51,216 nt of DNA from Heterotrichella gracilis (taxonomy: Eukaryota; Sar; Xanthophyceae; Tribonematales; Xanthonemataceae): assembly GCA_032358255.1 (NCBI GenBank), contig JAULBX010026197.1:1-51216 (forward strand), given 5' to 3'. Positions 25,840 through 33,699 of the stretch are shown here, one piece after another (position 1 is the stretch's first letter; each line of letters opens with the position of its first letter). Both the position numbers and the translations under genes were made by a program. The notes under the pieces were generated by a model. That model did not search any database and had not been told where the DNA came from. It saw only the letters and a program-made list of their open reading frames with translations.

Positions 25840-27708
25840 TTATTTAGATACAGGATTTAATTTGCGCCCATCGCTGAAATCAGCTTCAAGCATGCGTTTT
25901 TCCATTTCTTGACGCGCGGGACTACTTATCTTTCCGGTTAAATATTTTTCAATTAACAAGGTGGTAATAGGTGCGGCCCATAAATGACCGAAGCCGGCGT
26001 TTTCAACGATACAAGCGATGACAATTTTAGGATTTTCTTTTGGCGCAAAACATTGAAACTCGGCGTGATCATCACCATGCGGATTTTGTGCGGTACCTGT
26101 TTTGCCACAAGCCGTTATGCCCGGTATGCGGGAGCGGGAGGCGGTTCCCCCTTCAAAACATTTTTGCATCCCGTCAATGACAATATCATAGTATTCGGTC
26201 TTTTGAACGCCGGCATAATGTTTTTCTTTGTATTTGTCTTCGATCACGCCTTTTTTACCAACGCCGTTCACACAATGTGGAATATAATAATATCCTTTAT
26301 TCGCCACAATGGTGGCCACATTGGCCATTTGCAAAGGCACCAGTAACAATTCTGCCTGTCCAATACCCAATGAAATAATGGTGTTACTTCGCCAGTGATC
26401 TTTGCCAAAAACCTTATCATAATACTTCACCGAAGGAACATTTCCGGGCTTATCAAATGGTAAATCAGTTCCCAAACTTGTTCCCGGTCCAAAGGTCTTC
26501 ACCATATCTCTCCAATGATTATACCCGTCAATAAATTTCGGATACTTTTTTTGATCAACTATTTCTCTGAATACATAACTATAATAAGAGTTGCAGGAAA
26601 CCGCAACAGACCATGGCAGGTCTTTTCCCCCTCCATGGGGATGACATTTAGGTTTACCGCCACCCGGAGGATATCCATTGTTACATGGAAACACGGTATG
26701 TTCATTGATCAATCCGTCATTTTGAGCGATCAAGGCATCTATTAATTTAAATGTGGATCCCGGAGGATACATGGCCGTAAGAGCGCGATTAAAGAGTGGA
26801 CGATTGACACTATCATAATATAAACGTGTAAAATTCCGCGAACGCTCTTTTCCGCCAACCAGCAAATTAGGATCATAAGTTGGACTTGAAATTAAACATA
26901 AGATCTCGCCAGTAGAAGGTTCAATGGCAACGATGGCTCCTTTTTTTCCATGCATCAATCGTTCACCATATTCCTGCAAATCGCGGTCAATCGTACAATA
27001 CAAAGGTTTTCCGGCAACAGCCGCCGTATCGTATTCGCCATCTTTATACCGTCCAATTATTTTGTTGTGAACATCAGTGACTACCTTTTGCACTCCTTTT
27101 TTACCCATCAATGCCTCTTCGTAACTTTTTTCAATACCGGTGATCCCAATGTAATCGCCCTCTTTGTAATAGGTGCTTTTTTCAGCTCCTTTTTTACTGA
27201 TCTCGCCAACGTACCCTAACAAGTGCGCTGCAATTGGCCTAGGATATTTTCGCACGGTTCTTTTTTGTACAAAAAATCCTTTATAACGGTATAATTTTTC
27301 TTGCAATGCAGCATAGGTTTGCGCTGACATTTGTTTTTCAAACACACTTTGTTTACGCGGTGAATTAGGCGCCTGACATGCTTTTTTAATTCGCTTGAGG
27401 TATTCTTTTTTAGTGATCTGTAAAACCTCGCATAAGGACATGGTATCACAGCCTTTGGTTTCGCGGGGAATGACCATGAGATCGTAGGAAGGTGAGTTGT
27501 AAACTAATAATTTTCCATTCCTGTCAAAAATATAACCACGCACCGGATACTCGGTCAGATTTCGCAATGCATTATTCTCTGCAGCAAATTTGTACTGATC
27601 ATCCATGAGCTGAATGTAAAACAAACGGCAGATATAAATGATCACCACCAAGACAAAAAAACCGCCAATGATGAACTTTCTTTCTTCCAGTTGAGCGTTT
27701 GAACTCAT
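25840..27708 (-). CDS. mrdA: Penicillin-binding protein 2, class B transpeptidase of the elongasome
   Basis: The 622-residue protein has a single N-terminal membrane anchor (IIGGFFVLVVIIYICRLFYIQL, about 13-34), a PBP dimerisation/pedestal region opening with NLTEYPVRGYIFDRNGKLL, and a transpeptidase domain. The domain holds PPGSTFK (nucleophile Ser near 319), the SCN (SxN) motif and CGKTGTAQNP (near 534). It cross-links glycan made by RodA. The ATG overlaps the mreD stop by four bases and the rodA ATG follows directly, the standard mreCD-mrdA-rodA order. Confidence 0.96.
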   Translation of the reverse strand: MSSNAQLEERKFIIGGFFVLVVIIYICRLFYIQLMDDQYKFAAENNALRNLTEYPVRGYIFDRNGKLLVYNSPSYDLMVIPRETKGCDTMSLCEVLQITKKEYLKRIKKACQAPNSPRKQSVFEKQMSAQTYAALQEKLYRYKGFFVQKRTVRKYPRPIAAHLLGYVGEISKKGAEKSTYYKEGDYIGITGIEKSYEEALMGKKGVQKVVTDVHNKIIGRYKDGEYDTAAVAGKPLYCTIDRDLQEYGERLMHGKKGAIVAIEPSTGEILCLISSPTYDPNLLVGGKERSRNFTRLYYDSVNRPLFNRALTAMYPPGSTFKLIDALIAQNDGLINEHTVFPCNNGYPPGGGKPKCHPHGGGKDLPWSVAVSCNSYYSYVFREIVDQKKYPKFIDGYNHWRDMVKTFGPGTSLGTDLPFDKPGNVPSVKYYDKVFGKDHWRSNTIISLGIGQAELLLVPLQMANVATIVANKGYYYIPHCVNGVGKKGVIEDKYKEKHYAGVQKTEYYDIVIDGMQKCFEGGTASRSRIPGITACGKTGTAQNPHGDDHAEFQCFAPKENPKIVIACIVENAGFGHLWAAPITTLLIEKYLTGKISSPARQEMEKRMLEADFSDGRKLNPVSK

Positions 27709-28223
27709 GCGCGCCGATTATTGCTAAAAAACAAAAATTGAATAAGGTAAATTAAACTTAATGTACCAATACTACTCAGGATCACTCTTAACAAGGTGTA
27801 AAAAAATTCAGAGAACCGGAAGATCTCCAGATAAAAAAGAAAAAAGTGGTGAATTAAGATAAGGGTTCCAGCATATCTTATAAACCATTCTAATCCCATG
27901 TCCTCAACAGTTGGTTTTACACCAACATCATATCCGTCACGAGGAGCCACATATTTTAAAACATAATAACGCGCGAATCCCATGATGGTGCAAGCGGATG
28001 CATGTAATCCCGATGAATCATAAAAATAATCGATACAAACACCTAGCAGAAAGGAAGTAAATAAAACCACGAGCTTTGGGGTTTCAAACGACATCATTAA
28101 AATAATCATGACATAAGGCAACAAAATAATATAACCACTCAGATTAATGTTTTGAATGATCAATACTTGCATAAATACAAGCAAAATAAATCGCAGAATA
28201 TTTTTAATTACCTCAGTCGTCAA
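27705..28223 (-). CDS. mreD: Rod shape-determining protein MreD
   Basis: The 172-residue integral membrane protein has about five helices, with IIQNINLSGYIILLPYVMIILMMSFETPK near the start as in Bacteroidota MreD. It belongs to the inner-membrane elongasome with MreC, RodA and PBP2. The start is a TTG at 28223 that overlaps the mreC end by 11 bases; no ATG is available before the first helix. Identification relies on position and hydropathy because MreD sequences are poorly conserved. Confidence 0.88.
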   Translation of the reverse strand: MTTEVIKNILRFILLVFMQVLIIQNINLSGYIILLPYVMIILMMSFETPKLVVLFTSFLLGVCIDYFYDSSGLHASACTIMGFARYYVLKYVAPRDGYDVGVKPTVEDMGLEWFIRYAGTLILIHHFFLFYLEIFRFSEFFYTLLRVILSSIGTLSLIYLIQFLFFSNNRRA

Positions 28224-29052
28224 TTTGTTTTTGTGTATTAATTTCTAATGAATCGCGTTCAACTTTGAATTTGTTTTTAATGACGTACACATGATTTACT
28301 TTTTTCAGATCGGCGCTCAGGCGCACTTTTACAGTGAAATACGATTCGTTCGGCTTTTTCTCATAACTGTCAATTGTTCCAACCATGATTCCTTCTGGAA
28401 AAATTCCGGAGAGTTCACTGGTAATAACGGTATCACCCTTTTTCATTCGTGCATGAGTGGGAATGTCAGTTAACATACAATATCGGTAATCACTGCCATC
28501 CCAAATTAAAGGACCATAGCTGCCGTCTTTTTTCAGCTGGCAATTCACACGAACATCTTTGTGTAACAAACTCATCACACTTGAAAAATTTTCAGATACG
28601 TTTGTCACTATTCCAACAATACCATTTGAAGACATCACTGCCATATCTTGCGCTATTCCTTGATTTGAACCGATGTTCAAGGTTAAAAAATTACGTCTTT
28701 TATTAACGGAAGAATTAACCACTTTAGCTCCGATATAAGAATACTGTTGTTTATAGATCGTGTCATTCTTTGTAAACTCTTTTAGCGGCACTACCGCATA
28801 ATTTGTTTTGAGAAAATTTCGCATCACAGCGTTTTCGAGTGCCAGTTTATCATTCTCCTGCTTGAGATTAAAATACTCTTTGGTATTTGCGGCAGACTGA
28901 TAAACATTTGCCACCATCAGATTGGAAGAGTTTAAAACATGCGATCCTTGAAATCCATTATTTTGAACCATTAACCAGGCACACACCACCTGAAGTAAAA
29001 AGAACACAAAAATGAAATTATGTTTTATAACAAAAGCAAAAAGGTTTTTCAT
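28213..29052 (-). CDS. mreC: Rod shape-determining protein MreC
   Basis: The 279-residue protein has one N-terminal membrane segment (HNFIFVFFLLQVVCAWLM), a coiled-coil stretch (about 50-85: YFNLKQENDKLALENAVMRNFL) and the periplasmic double beta-barrel of MreC. The barrel includes GAKVVNSSVNKRRNFLTLNIGSNQGI, MAVMSSNGIVGIV and SELSGIFPEGIMVGTI. MreC links MreB to the periplasmic synthases. It starts 88 bases after mreB in the same operon. Confidence 0.95.
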   Translation of the reverse strand: MKNLFAFVIKHNFIFVFFLLQVVCAWLMVQNNGFQGSHVLNSSNLMVANVYQSAANTKEYFNLKQENDKLALENAVMRNFLKTNYAVVPLKEFTKNDTIYKQQYSYIGAKVVNSSVNKRRNFLTLNIGSNQGIAQDMAVMSSNGIVGIVTNVSENFSSVMSLLHKDVRVNCQLKKDGSYGPLIWDGSDYRYCMLTDIPTHARMKKGDTVITSELSGIFPEGIMVGTIDSYEKKPNESYFTVKVRLSADLKKVNHVYVIKNKFKVERDSLEINTQKQIDD

Positions 29053-29140
29053 GCGTGTGTTAAATTTGTTTTGTTCATTGCATCTGAAAGAAAAAGTGGC
29101 TCATTACACAAACCATTTTTTCCATCGGATGATGAACCAA

Positions 29141-30163
29141 CTACTTTATCAAGAAAGGGAATTTATGTACATTTTTTAAGGCGATGCCTGTTCCACGGGC
29201 TACCGCACGAAGAGGATCTTCACACACGTGAACCGGTAATTTGGTTTTAAGTGAAATGCGTTTATCTAAACCTCTTAACAAAGAACCTCCGCCGGCCATG
29301 TAAATTCCTTTTCTATAAATATCTGCTGCCAATTCGGGAGGTGTCATTTCCAAGGCATTAAGAATCGCTTCCTCAATTTTTGAAATAGATTTATCTAAAC
29401 AATGAGCGATCTCTACGTAACTGATGTAAACTTCTTTTGGTATACCGCTCATCAAATCACGTCCCTGCACCGCATAATCTGCCGGTGGATTTTCAATCTC
29501 TGTCATAGCAGCACCCACCTCTATTTTTACCCGTTCTGCACTTCTCTCTCCAATTAAAATATTGTGTTGACGACGCATGTATTCTTCAATGTTGGCATTA
29601 AAATCATCCCCCGCAATACGTGTGGATTTATCACACACAATGCCACCCAATGCAATAACAGCAATTTCAGAAGTACCACCACCAATATCAATGATCATAT
29701 TTCCCATCGGCTCTTCTACATCTATTCCCATACCAATCGCTGCAGCCATAGGCTCGTGAATCATATATACTTCTTTTGCACCTGCATGTTCTGCACTGTC
29801 GCGAACCGCACGTTTCTCAACCTCTGTAATACCACTTGGAATACAAATAACCATACGAAGCGATGGCTTAAAAAAACGGTTACCCGGATTGATCATTTTG
29901 ATCATGCCTTTGATCATTTCTTCTGCCGCCTGAAAATCGGCAATAACTCCATCTTTTAAAGGTCTGATGGTTTTTATATTTTCGTGCGTTTTGCCATGCA
30001 TCATTTGTGCCTGACGTCCCACAGCAATTATTCTACCCGTCGTTCTATCCATTGCTACAATACTTGGTTCGTCCACAACCACTTTATCATTATTGATAAT
30101 AATTGTGTTGGCCGTACCTAAATCAATAGCGATATCCTGCGTTAAAAAATCAAATAATCCCAT
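29141..30163 (-). CDS. mreB: Rod shape-determining actin homologue MreB
   Basis: MreB forms membrane-bound filaments that organise lateral wall synthesis. The 340-residue protein shows the actin-fold ATP-binding motifs: phosphate 1 DLGTANTII (about 12-20), connect/phosphate 2 IIDIGGGTSEIAVI (about 160-173) and adenosine-binding GIYMAGGGSLLRGLD (about 287-301). Complete length for the family. It is the first gene of mreBCD-mrdA-rodA. The 155-base gap upstream carries no consensus TAnnTTTG; TAGAATTG at 30222-30215 is the nearest match. Confidence 0.98.
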   Translation of the reverse strand: MGLFDFLTQDIAIDLGTANTIIINNDKVVVDEPSIVAMDRTTGRIIAVGRQAQMMHGKTHENIKTIRPLKDGVIADFQAAEEMIKGMIKMINPGNRFFKPSLRMVICIPSGITEVEKRAVRDSAEHAGAKEVYMIHEPMAAAIGMGIDVEEPMGNMIIDIGGGTSEIAVIALGGIVCDKSTRIAGDDFNANIEEYMRRQHNILIGERSAERVKIEVGAAMTEIENPPADYAVQGRDLMSGIPKEVYISYVEIAHCLDKSISKIEEAILNALEMTPPELAADIYRKGIYMAGGGSLLRGLDKRISLKTKLPVHVCEDPLRAVARGTGIALKNVHKFPFLIK

Positions 30164-30267
30164 AAAAATGTATTAGAGTGCTTATAAAGCGTTAAAGTTA
30201 AAAAAAATGCCTTCCAATTCTAAGTGTTTCTAAGACTTTGTCATAAATATATTAAGAAGAAGTTAAC

Positions 30268-30284
30268 AAGGCAATTCATGCCTT
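30268..30284. other. Small hairpin between the ADC gene and mreB
   Basis: AAGGCA-ATTCA-TGCCTT (30268-30284) forms a six-pair stem 35 bases downstream of the arginine decarboxylase stop codon. It is not followed by a T-run in the minus direction, so it is at most a weak transcript-end or processing element. Confidence 0.3.
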
Positions 30285-30318
30285 AAACCTAAGTTTAAAC
30301 CTGCTTTTCAGAAAAAAA

Positions 30319-31716
30319 TTAATAGCCAAGTATTTTTAACATGCTCTTGTAACTTTGTTCTTTGGCAAATAAACGTGTTTGAATTTCGCCATCTTCATCT
30401 CTGTCAATTAATACATGTTTTGGGGCAGGTATCAAACAATGTTGCGTTCCACCGTATCCGCTCAAGGCTTCCTGATAAGCCCCGGTATGAAAGAAACCGA
30501 TATACTGAGGTACTTTTTGATTCTTATCGATTTTTGGTAAAAAAACCTGATTGGTGTGTGCTTCAGTATTGTAATAATCCATGCTATCACAGGTCATTCC
30601 ACCCAAATTTACCGGACCATATGGCTTTTCCCAGTGATTAATGGCGAGCAATATAAATCGTTGATTAATTCCCCAGGTATCGGGTAAAGTGGTTATAAAA
30701 CTGCTGTCAATAAAATACCAGGTTTCACGGTCGTTCTGTTGTTTCTGGTCAACAATTGAGTACAAGGTGGCACCACTTTCGCCAACCGTATAAGAACCAA
30801 ACTCAGTAAATATGTTTGGTTCAGGAATGTCATGTTGCATGCAAAAACTTTTTACCTGCGCTACTATTTCCTCAATCATGTATTCGTAATCGTACTCAAA
30901 GCCAAGGGAGGTGCGAATAGGCATCCCGCCGCCAATATTCAGCGAGTCCAGCTCCGGACTCACCGCACGTAGTTCTTTATAAATTCCTAAACATTTGTTT
31001 AATTCGGTCCAATAATAAATGGTGTCCTTAATTCCGGTATTGATAAAGAAGTGAAGTAACTTTAATTTAAATCGTGGATTTGGTTTGATCTTTTCGTTAA
31101 AAAGGCTCATGATCTCACTATTTCGAATGCCCAATCGCGAGGTATAGAAGGTGAAACTTGGTTCTTCTTCGGTACTAATGCGTATTCCCAAATTTACCAA
31201 ATCAGCTTTTGTATGCTTTTTGTAAAAATCAATTTCATCTAAATGATCCAACACCGGAATCACATTAAAGCCTTCATTAATAAGATCGCAGATGTTTTGC
31301 TTGTATAAGGTGCGTTTATACCCGTTACAAATAATATATGTATCTTTGCTTAACGATTTTTTTTGAAACTGTTCTTTGATAATTTGTAGGTCAAACGCCG
31401 ATGAGGTCTCAATGTGGACGTCATTTTTTAACACTTCATCCAATACAAAACTGAAGTGGGAGCTCTTTGTACAATAACAATATACGTACTTGCCTTTATA
31501 ATCAACTTTTGCCATAGCCACGTTAAATAAGCGCTTGGCTTTTTGTATTTGTGAACTAATTTTAGGTAAATAACTTATTCTCAAAGGGGTGCCATATTGT
31601 TTAATGATATCCATTAAATTAATATCATTAAAATAGAGTTCTTCATCTTTCACTTCAAATCCTTCTTGAGGAAAATTGAAGGTTTGATGAATTAAGGTTG
31701 AATACAAATTATCCAT
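30319..31716 (-). CDS. speA: Arginine decarboxylase, fold-III PLP enzyme, short Bacteroidota form
   Basis: The 465-residue protein has the alanine-racemase-type PLP barrel: YVYCYCTKSSHFSFVLDEV (about 75-93, with the candidate PLP lysine in TKSS), SAFDLQII, and the glycine-rich phosphate loop SLNIGGGMPIRTSLGF (about 260-275). The C-terminal FFHTGAYQEALSGYGG (about 420-435) corresponds to the DCGAY region of ornithine/arginine decarboxylases. Family members of this length in Bacteroidota convert arginine to agmatine for polyamine synthesis. Substrate assignment rests on family resemblance; another basic amino acid is possible. It diverges from arginase across 159 bases. Confidence 0.82.
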   Translation of the reverse strand: MDNLYSTLIHQTFNFPQEGFEVKDEELYFNDINLMDIIKQYGTPLRISYLPKISSQIQKAKRLFNVAMAKVDYKGKYVYCYCTKSSHFSFVLDEVLKNDVHIETSSAFDLQIIKEQFQKKSLSKDTYIICNGYKRTLYKQNICDLINEGFNVIPVLDHLDEIDFYKKHTKADLVNLGIRISTEEEPSFTFYTSRLGIRNSEIMSLFNEKIKPNPRFKLKLLHFFINTGIKDTIYYWTELNKCLGIYKELRAVSPELDSLNIGGGMPIRTSLGFEYDYEYMIEEIVAQVKSFCMQHDIPEPNIFTEFGSYTVGESGATLYSIVDQKQQNDRETWYFIDSSFITTLPDTWGINQRFILLAINHWEKPYGPVNLGGMTCDSMDYYNTEAHTNQVFLPKIDKNQKVPQYIGFFHTGAYQEALSGYGGTQHCLIPAPKHVLIDRDEDGEIQTRLFAKEQSYKSMLKILGY

Positions 31717-31777
31717 TTTTAAAATCTAAATCGTTTAGTTAGGTAAATTTTTAGCCAAGTAAGTCATTTACTTCTTA

Positions 31778-31785
31778 CAAAAGTA
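31778..31785 (-). promoter_or_regulatory. TAnnTTTG box of the arginine decarboxylase gene
   Basis: TACTTTTG on the minus strand (31785-31778) fits the -7 consensus exactly, about 61 bases upstream of the ATG. No convincing -33 element lies at the usual distance. It is placed roughly centrally between the two divergent arginine-consuming genes. Confidence 0.45.
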
Positions 31786-31875
31786 AAGCTAATTATTAAG
31801 AAATAATTAAATTTTATGCTTTTTATTTGGCCAAACTGCTAAAAATCAACTTACTAGATCAAATTACCAAAAATA

Positions 31876-32850
31876 ATGACTAAACAACACCAAAATATGA
31901 TTAAACCTATTAAAATTGTTGAAGTAAAAAGTGAGATTGGTGCCGGAACAAGAGGCTCCAGTATGGGTGTAGATGCCATTAAGATCGCTGCCCTGGATTT
32001 TGGAAGTCCTTTTTTTAAGCGCTTTAAGTCCGTTGAAATTTCGAACGAAAACAATCTGCTTTTAGAGCCTGTTGTGCATGATTACGCCAAACGTATCAAA
32101 GGGATATACAACTTAAACGAAAGAATTGCCAAGGAAATTCAAAAAACACTTAAGGCGGAAGAGATACCTATTGTGTTAGCCGGCGATCATAGTTCAGCCC
32201 TTGGCACCATTAGTGGTATTAAAATGGCCTATCCGGATAAGAGACTCGGTGTGATTTGGATTGACGCTCACGCTGATATGCACAGTCCTTACACCACCCC
32301 TAGTGGTAATATGCACGGCATGCCTTTGTGCTGTGTTTTAGGTGAGGATAACAAAGACAGACAACAAAACAAACCCGATGACGAAACAGTTGAATATTGG
32401 GAAAAATTGAAGAATTTAGGTGGAATGGCCCCAAAAATTCAATACAACGATCTGGTTTTTATCGCTTTAAGAGATTATGAATCACCTGAAGAATATCTCA
32501 TTAAAAAAAATAAAGTACGAGTGTTCAACTTACAGGAGATCCGTAAAAAGGCGGTAGAGCGCGTTGCTATTGACTCTTTGAACTACCTCGACCATTGCGA
32601 CATCATTTATGTTAGTTTTGATGTAGATAGTATGGATTCACGTATTTCAAGTGGTACGGGCACTCCGGTTCCGAATGGAATCACCGAAAAAGAAGCAGGA
32701 AATTTGATCTATTATATCATGCGAAGCAAAAAAATTGTTTGTTTTGAGATGGTAGAAATTAATCCAACCCTTGATCGTGAGAACTTAATGGCCGAAAATG
32801 CCTTTGAGATTCTGCAAAAAGCAACCAACCAGTTAAGCAACGATTTTTAA
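31876..32850 (+). CDS. rocF: Arginase
   Basis: Arginase hydrolyses arginine to ornithine and urea. The 324-residue ureohydrolase carries the manganese ligands H105 (AGDHSS), D130, H132 and D134 (WIDAHADMHSP), and D249 and D251 (VSFDVDSMD). It also has E294 (EMVEINP). SGNMHGMP (143-150) and GTGTPV are the substrate-carboxylate and loop signatures of arginases rather than agmatinases. An alternative ATG at codon 8 (31897) would also keep the domain. The enoyl-CoA hydratase-like gene follows 46 bases later and may share the transcript. Together with the divergent decarboxylase this forms a small arginine-consuming locus. Confidence 0.9.
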   Translation: MTKQHQNMIKPIKIVEVKSEIGAGTRGSSMGVDAIKIAALDFGSPFFKRFKSVEISNENNLLLEPVVHDYAKRIKGIYNLNERIAKEIQKTLKAEEIPIVLAGDHSSALGTISGIKMAYPDKRLGVIWIDAHADMHSPYTTPSGNMHGMPLCCVLGEDNKDRQQNKPDDETVEYWEKLKNLGGMAPKIQYNDLVFIALRDYESPEEYLIKKNKVRVFNLQEIRKKAVERVAIDSLNYLDHCDIIYVSFDVDSMDSRISSGTGTPVPNGITEKEAGNLIYYIMRSKKIVCFEMVEINPTLDRENLMAENAFEILQKATNQLSNDF

Positions 32851-32896
32851 TTTTTTTAAAACTTCGAAATATAGTCAACCTAATAGTTTATCTACT

Positions 32897-33673
32897 ATGT
32901 CTTTTATTTTAACAGAACAAAAAAACAATGTATTGATTATCACCTTAAACCGTGCCGATAAATTCAACAGCTTTAACCGCGAAATGGCTTTACAACTGAT
33001 TCAAGAATTAGATAAAGCAGAAAAGGATGCAACTGTGAGAGCCATAGTATTAAGCGGAACAGGTAAGGCTTTTTGTGCCGGACAAGATCTGGCAGAAGCG
33101 CTTGATCCGAACGGACCGGGTATAAAAAAAATAGTAGAAGAACATTACAATCCCATCATTTTACGTTTAAGAAACATTGAAAAACCAATTATTGCTTGCG
33201 TGAACGGTGTAGCTGCCGGTGCAGGAGCAAACATTGCACTCGCTTGTGATATTGTTATAGCAGCTAAGTCAGCGAGTTTTATTCAAGCCTTTAGTAAGAT
33301 CGGATTAATACCTGATAGTGGCGGAACATTTACCTTACCCCGTTTAATTGGCATGCAATTAGCGAGTGCATTAATGATGACAGGTGATAAACTCAGTGCA
33401 GAGGATGCCAGAGGATTTGGAATGGTTTATAAAGTTTACGAAGACGCCGAATTGATTGAAAAAAGTTTAGAATTTGCCGGCAACCTGGCTGCGATGCCAA
33501 CATTGGCGATAGGCTTAACCAAACGCTTGCTGAATGAAAGTGCCACGAATAATTTAGCTCAACAATTAAAATCGGAAGGTGATCTGCAAGTAAAAGCCGC
33601 TAACAGTTATGATTACAAAGAAGGTGTTAAGGCTTTTTTAGAAAAAAGAAAACCGGTGTTTAAGGGAGAGTAA
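32897..33673 (+). CDS. paaG: Enoyl-CoA hydratase/isomerase family, PaaG-like
   Basis: The 258-residue crotonase-fold protein has the CoA/oxyanion signatures GTGKAFCAGQDLAEAL (about 50-65) and IACVNGVAAGAGANIALACDIVIA (about 97-120). It also has the catalytic-region sequence FIQAFSKIGLIPDSGGTFTLPRLIG (about 127-151). GQDL and LIPDSGGT are typical of PaaG (ring-1,2-epoxyphenylacetyl-CoA isomerase), but other hydratases share them. No other phenylacetate genes are nearby, so it may serve general acyl-CoA isomerisation. Cytosolic. It converges with a T9SS cargo gene 26 bases away. Confidence 0.85.
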   Translation: MSFILTEQKNNVLIITLNRADKFNSFNREMALQLIQELDKAEKDATVRAIVLSGTGKAFCAGQDLAEALDPNGPGIKKIVEEHYNPIILRLRNIEKPIIACVNGVAAGAGANIALACDIVIAAKSASFIQAFSKIGLIPDSGGTFTLPRLIGMQLASALMMTGDKLSAEDARGFGMVYKVYEDAELIEKSLEFAGNLAAMPTLAIGLTKRLLNESATNNLAQQLKSEGDLQVKAANSYDYKEGVKAFLEKRKPVFKGE

Positions 33674-33699
33674 GATAAATAAAGGAAGTTTAACAGAAC

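Noticed and set aside
32897-33673. Idea of a phenylacetate-degradation cluster (PaaG-like plus PaaY-like genes)
   Set aside because: The PaaG-like gene and the gamma-carbonic anhydrase are in separate operons and no paaABCDE, paaZ or paaK genes are present.
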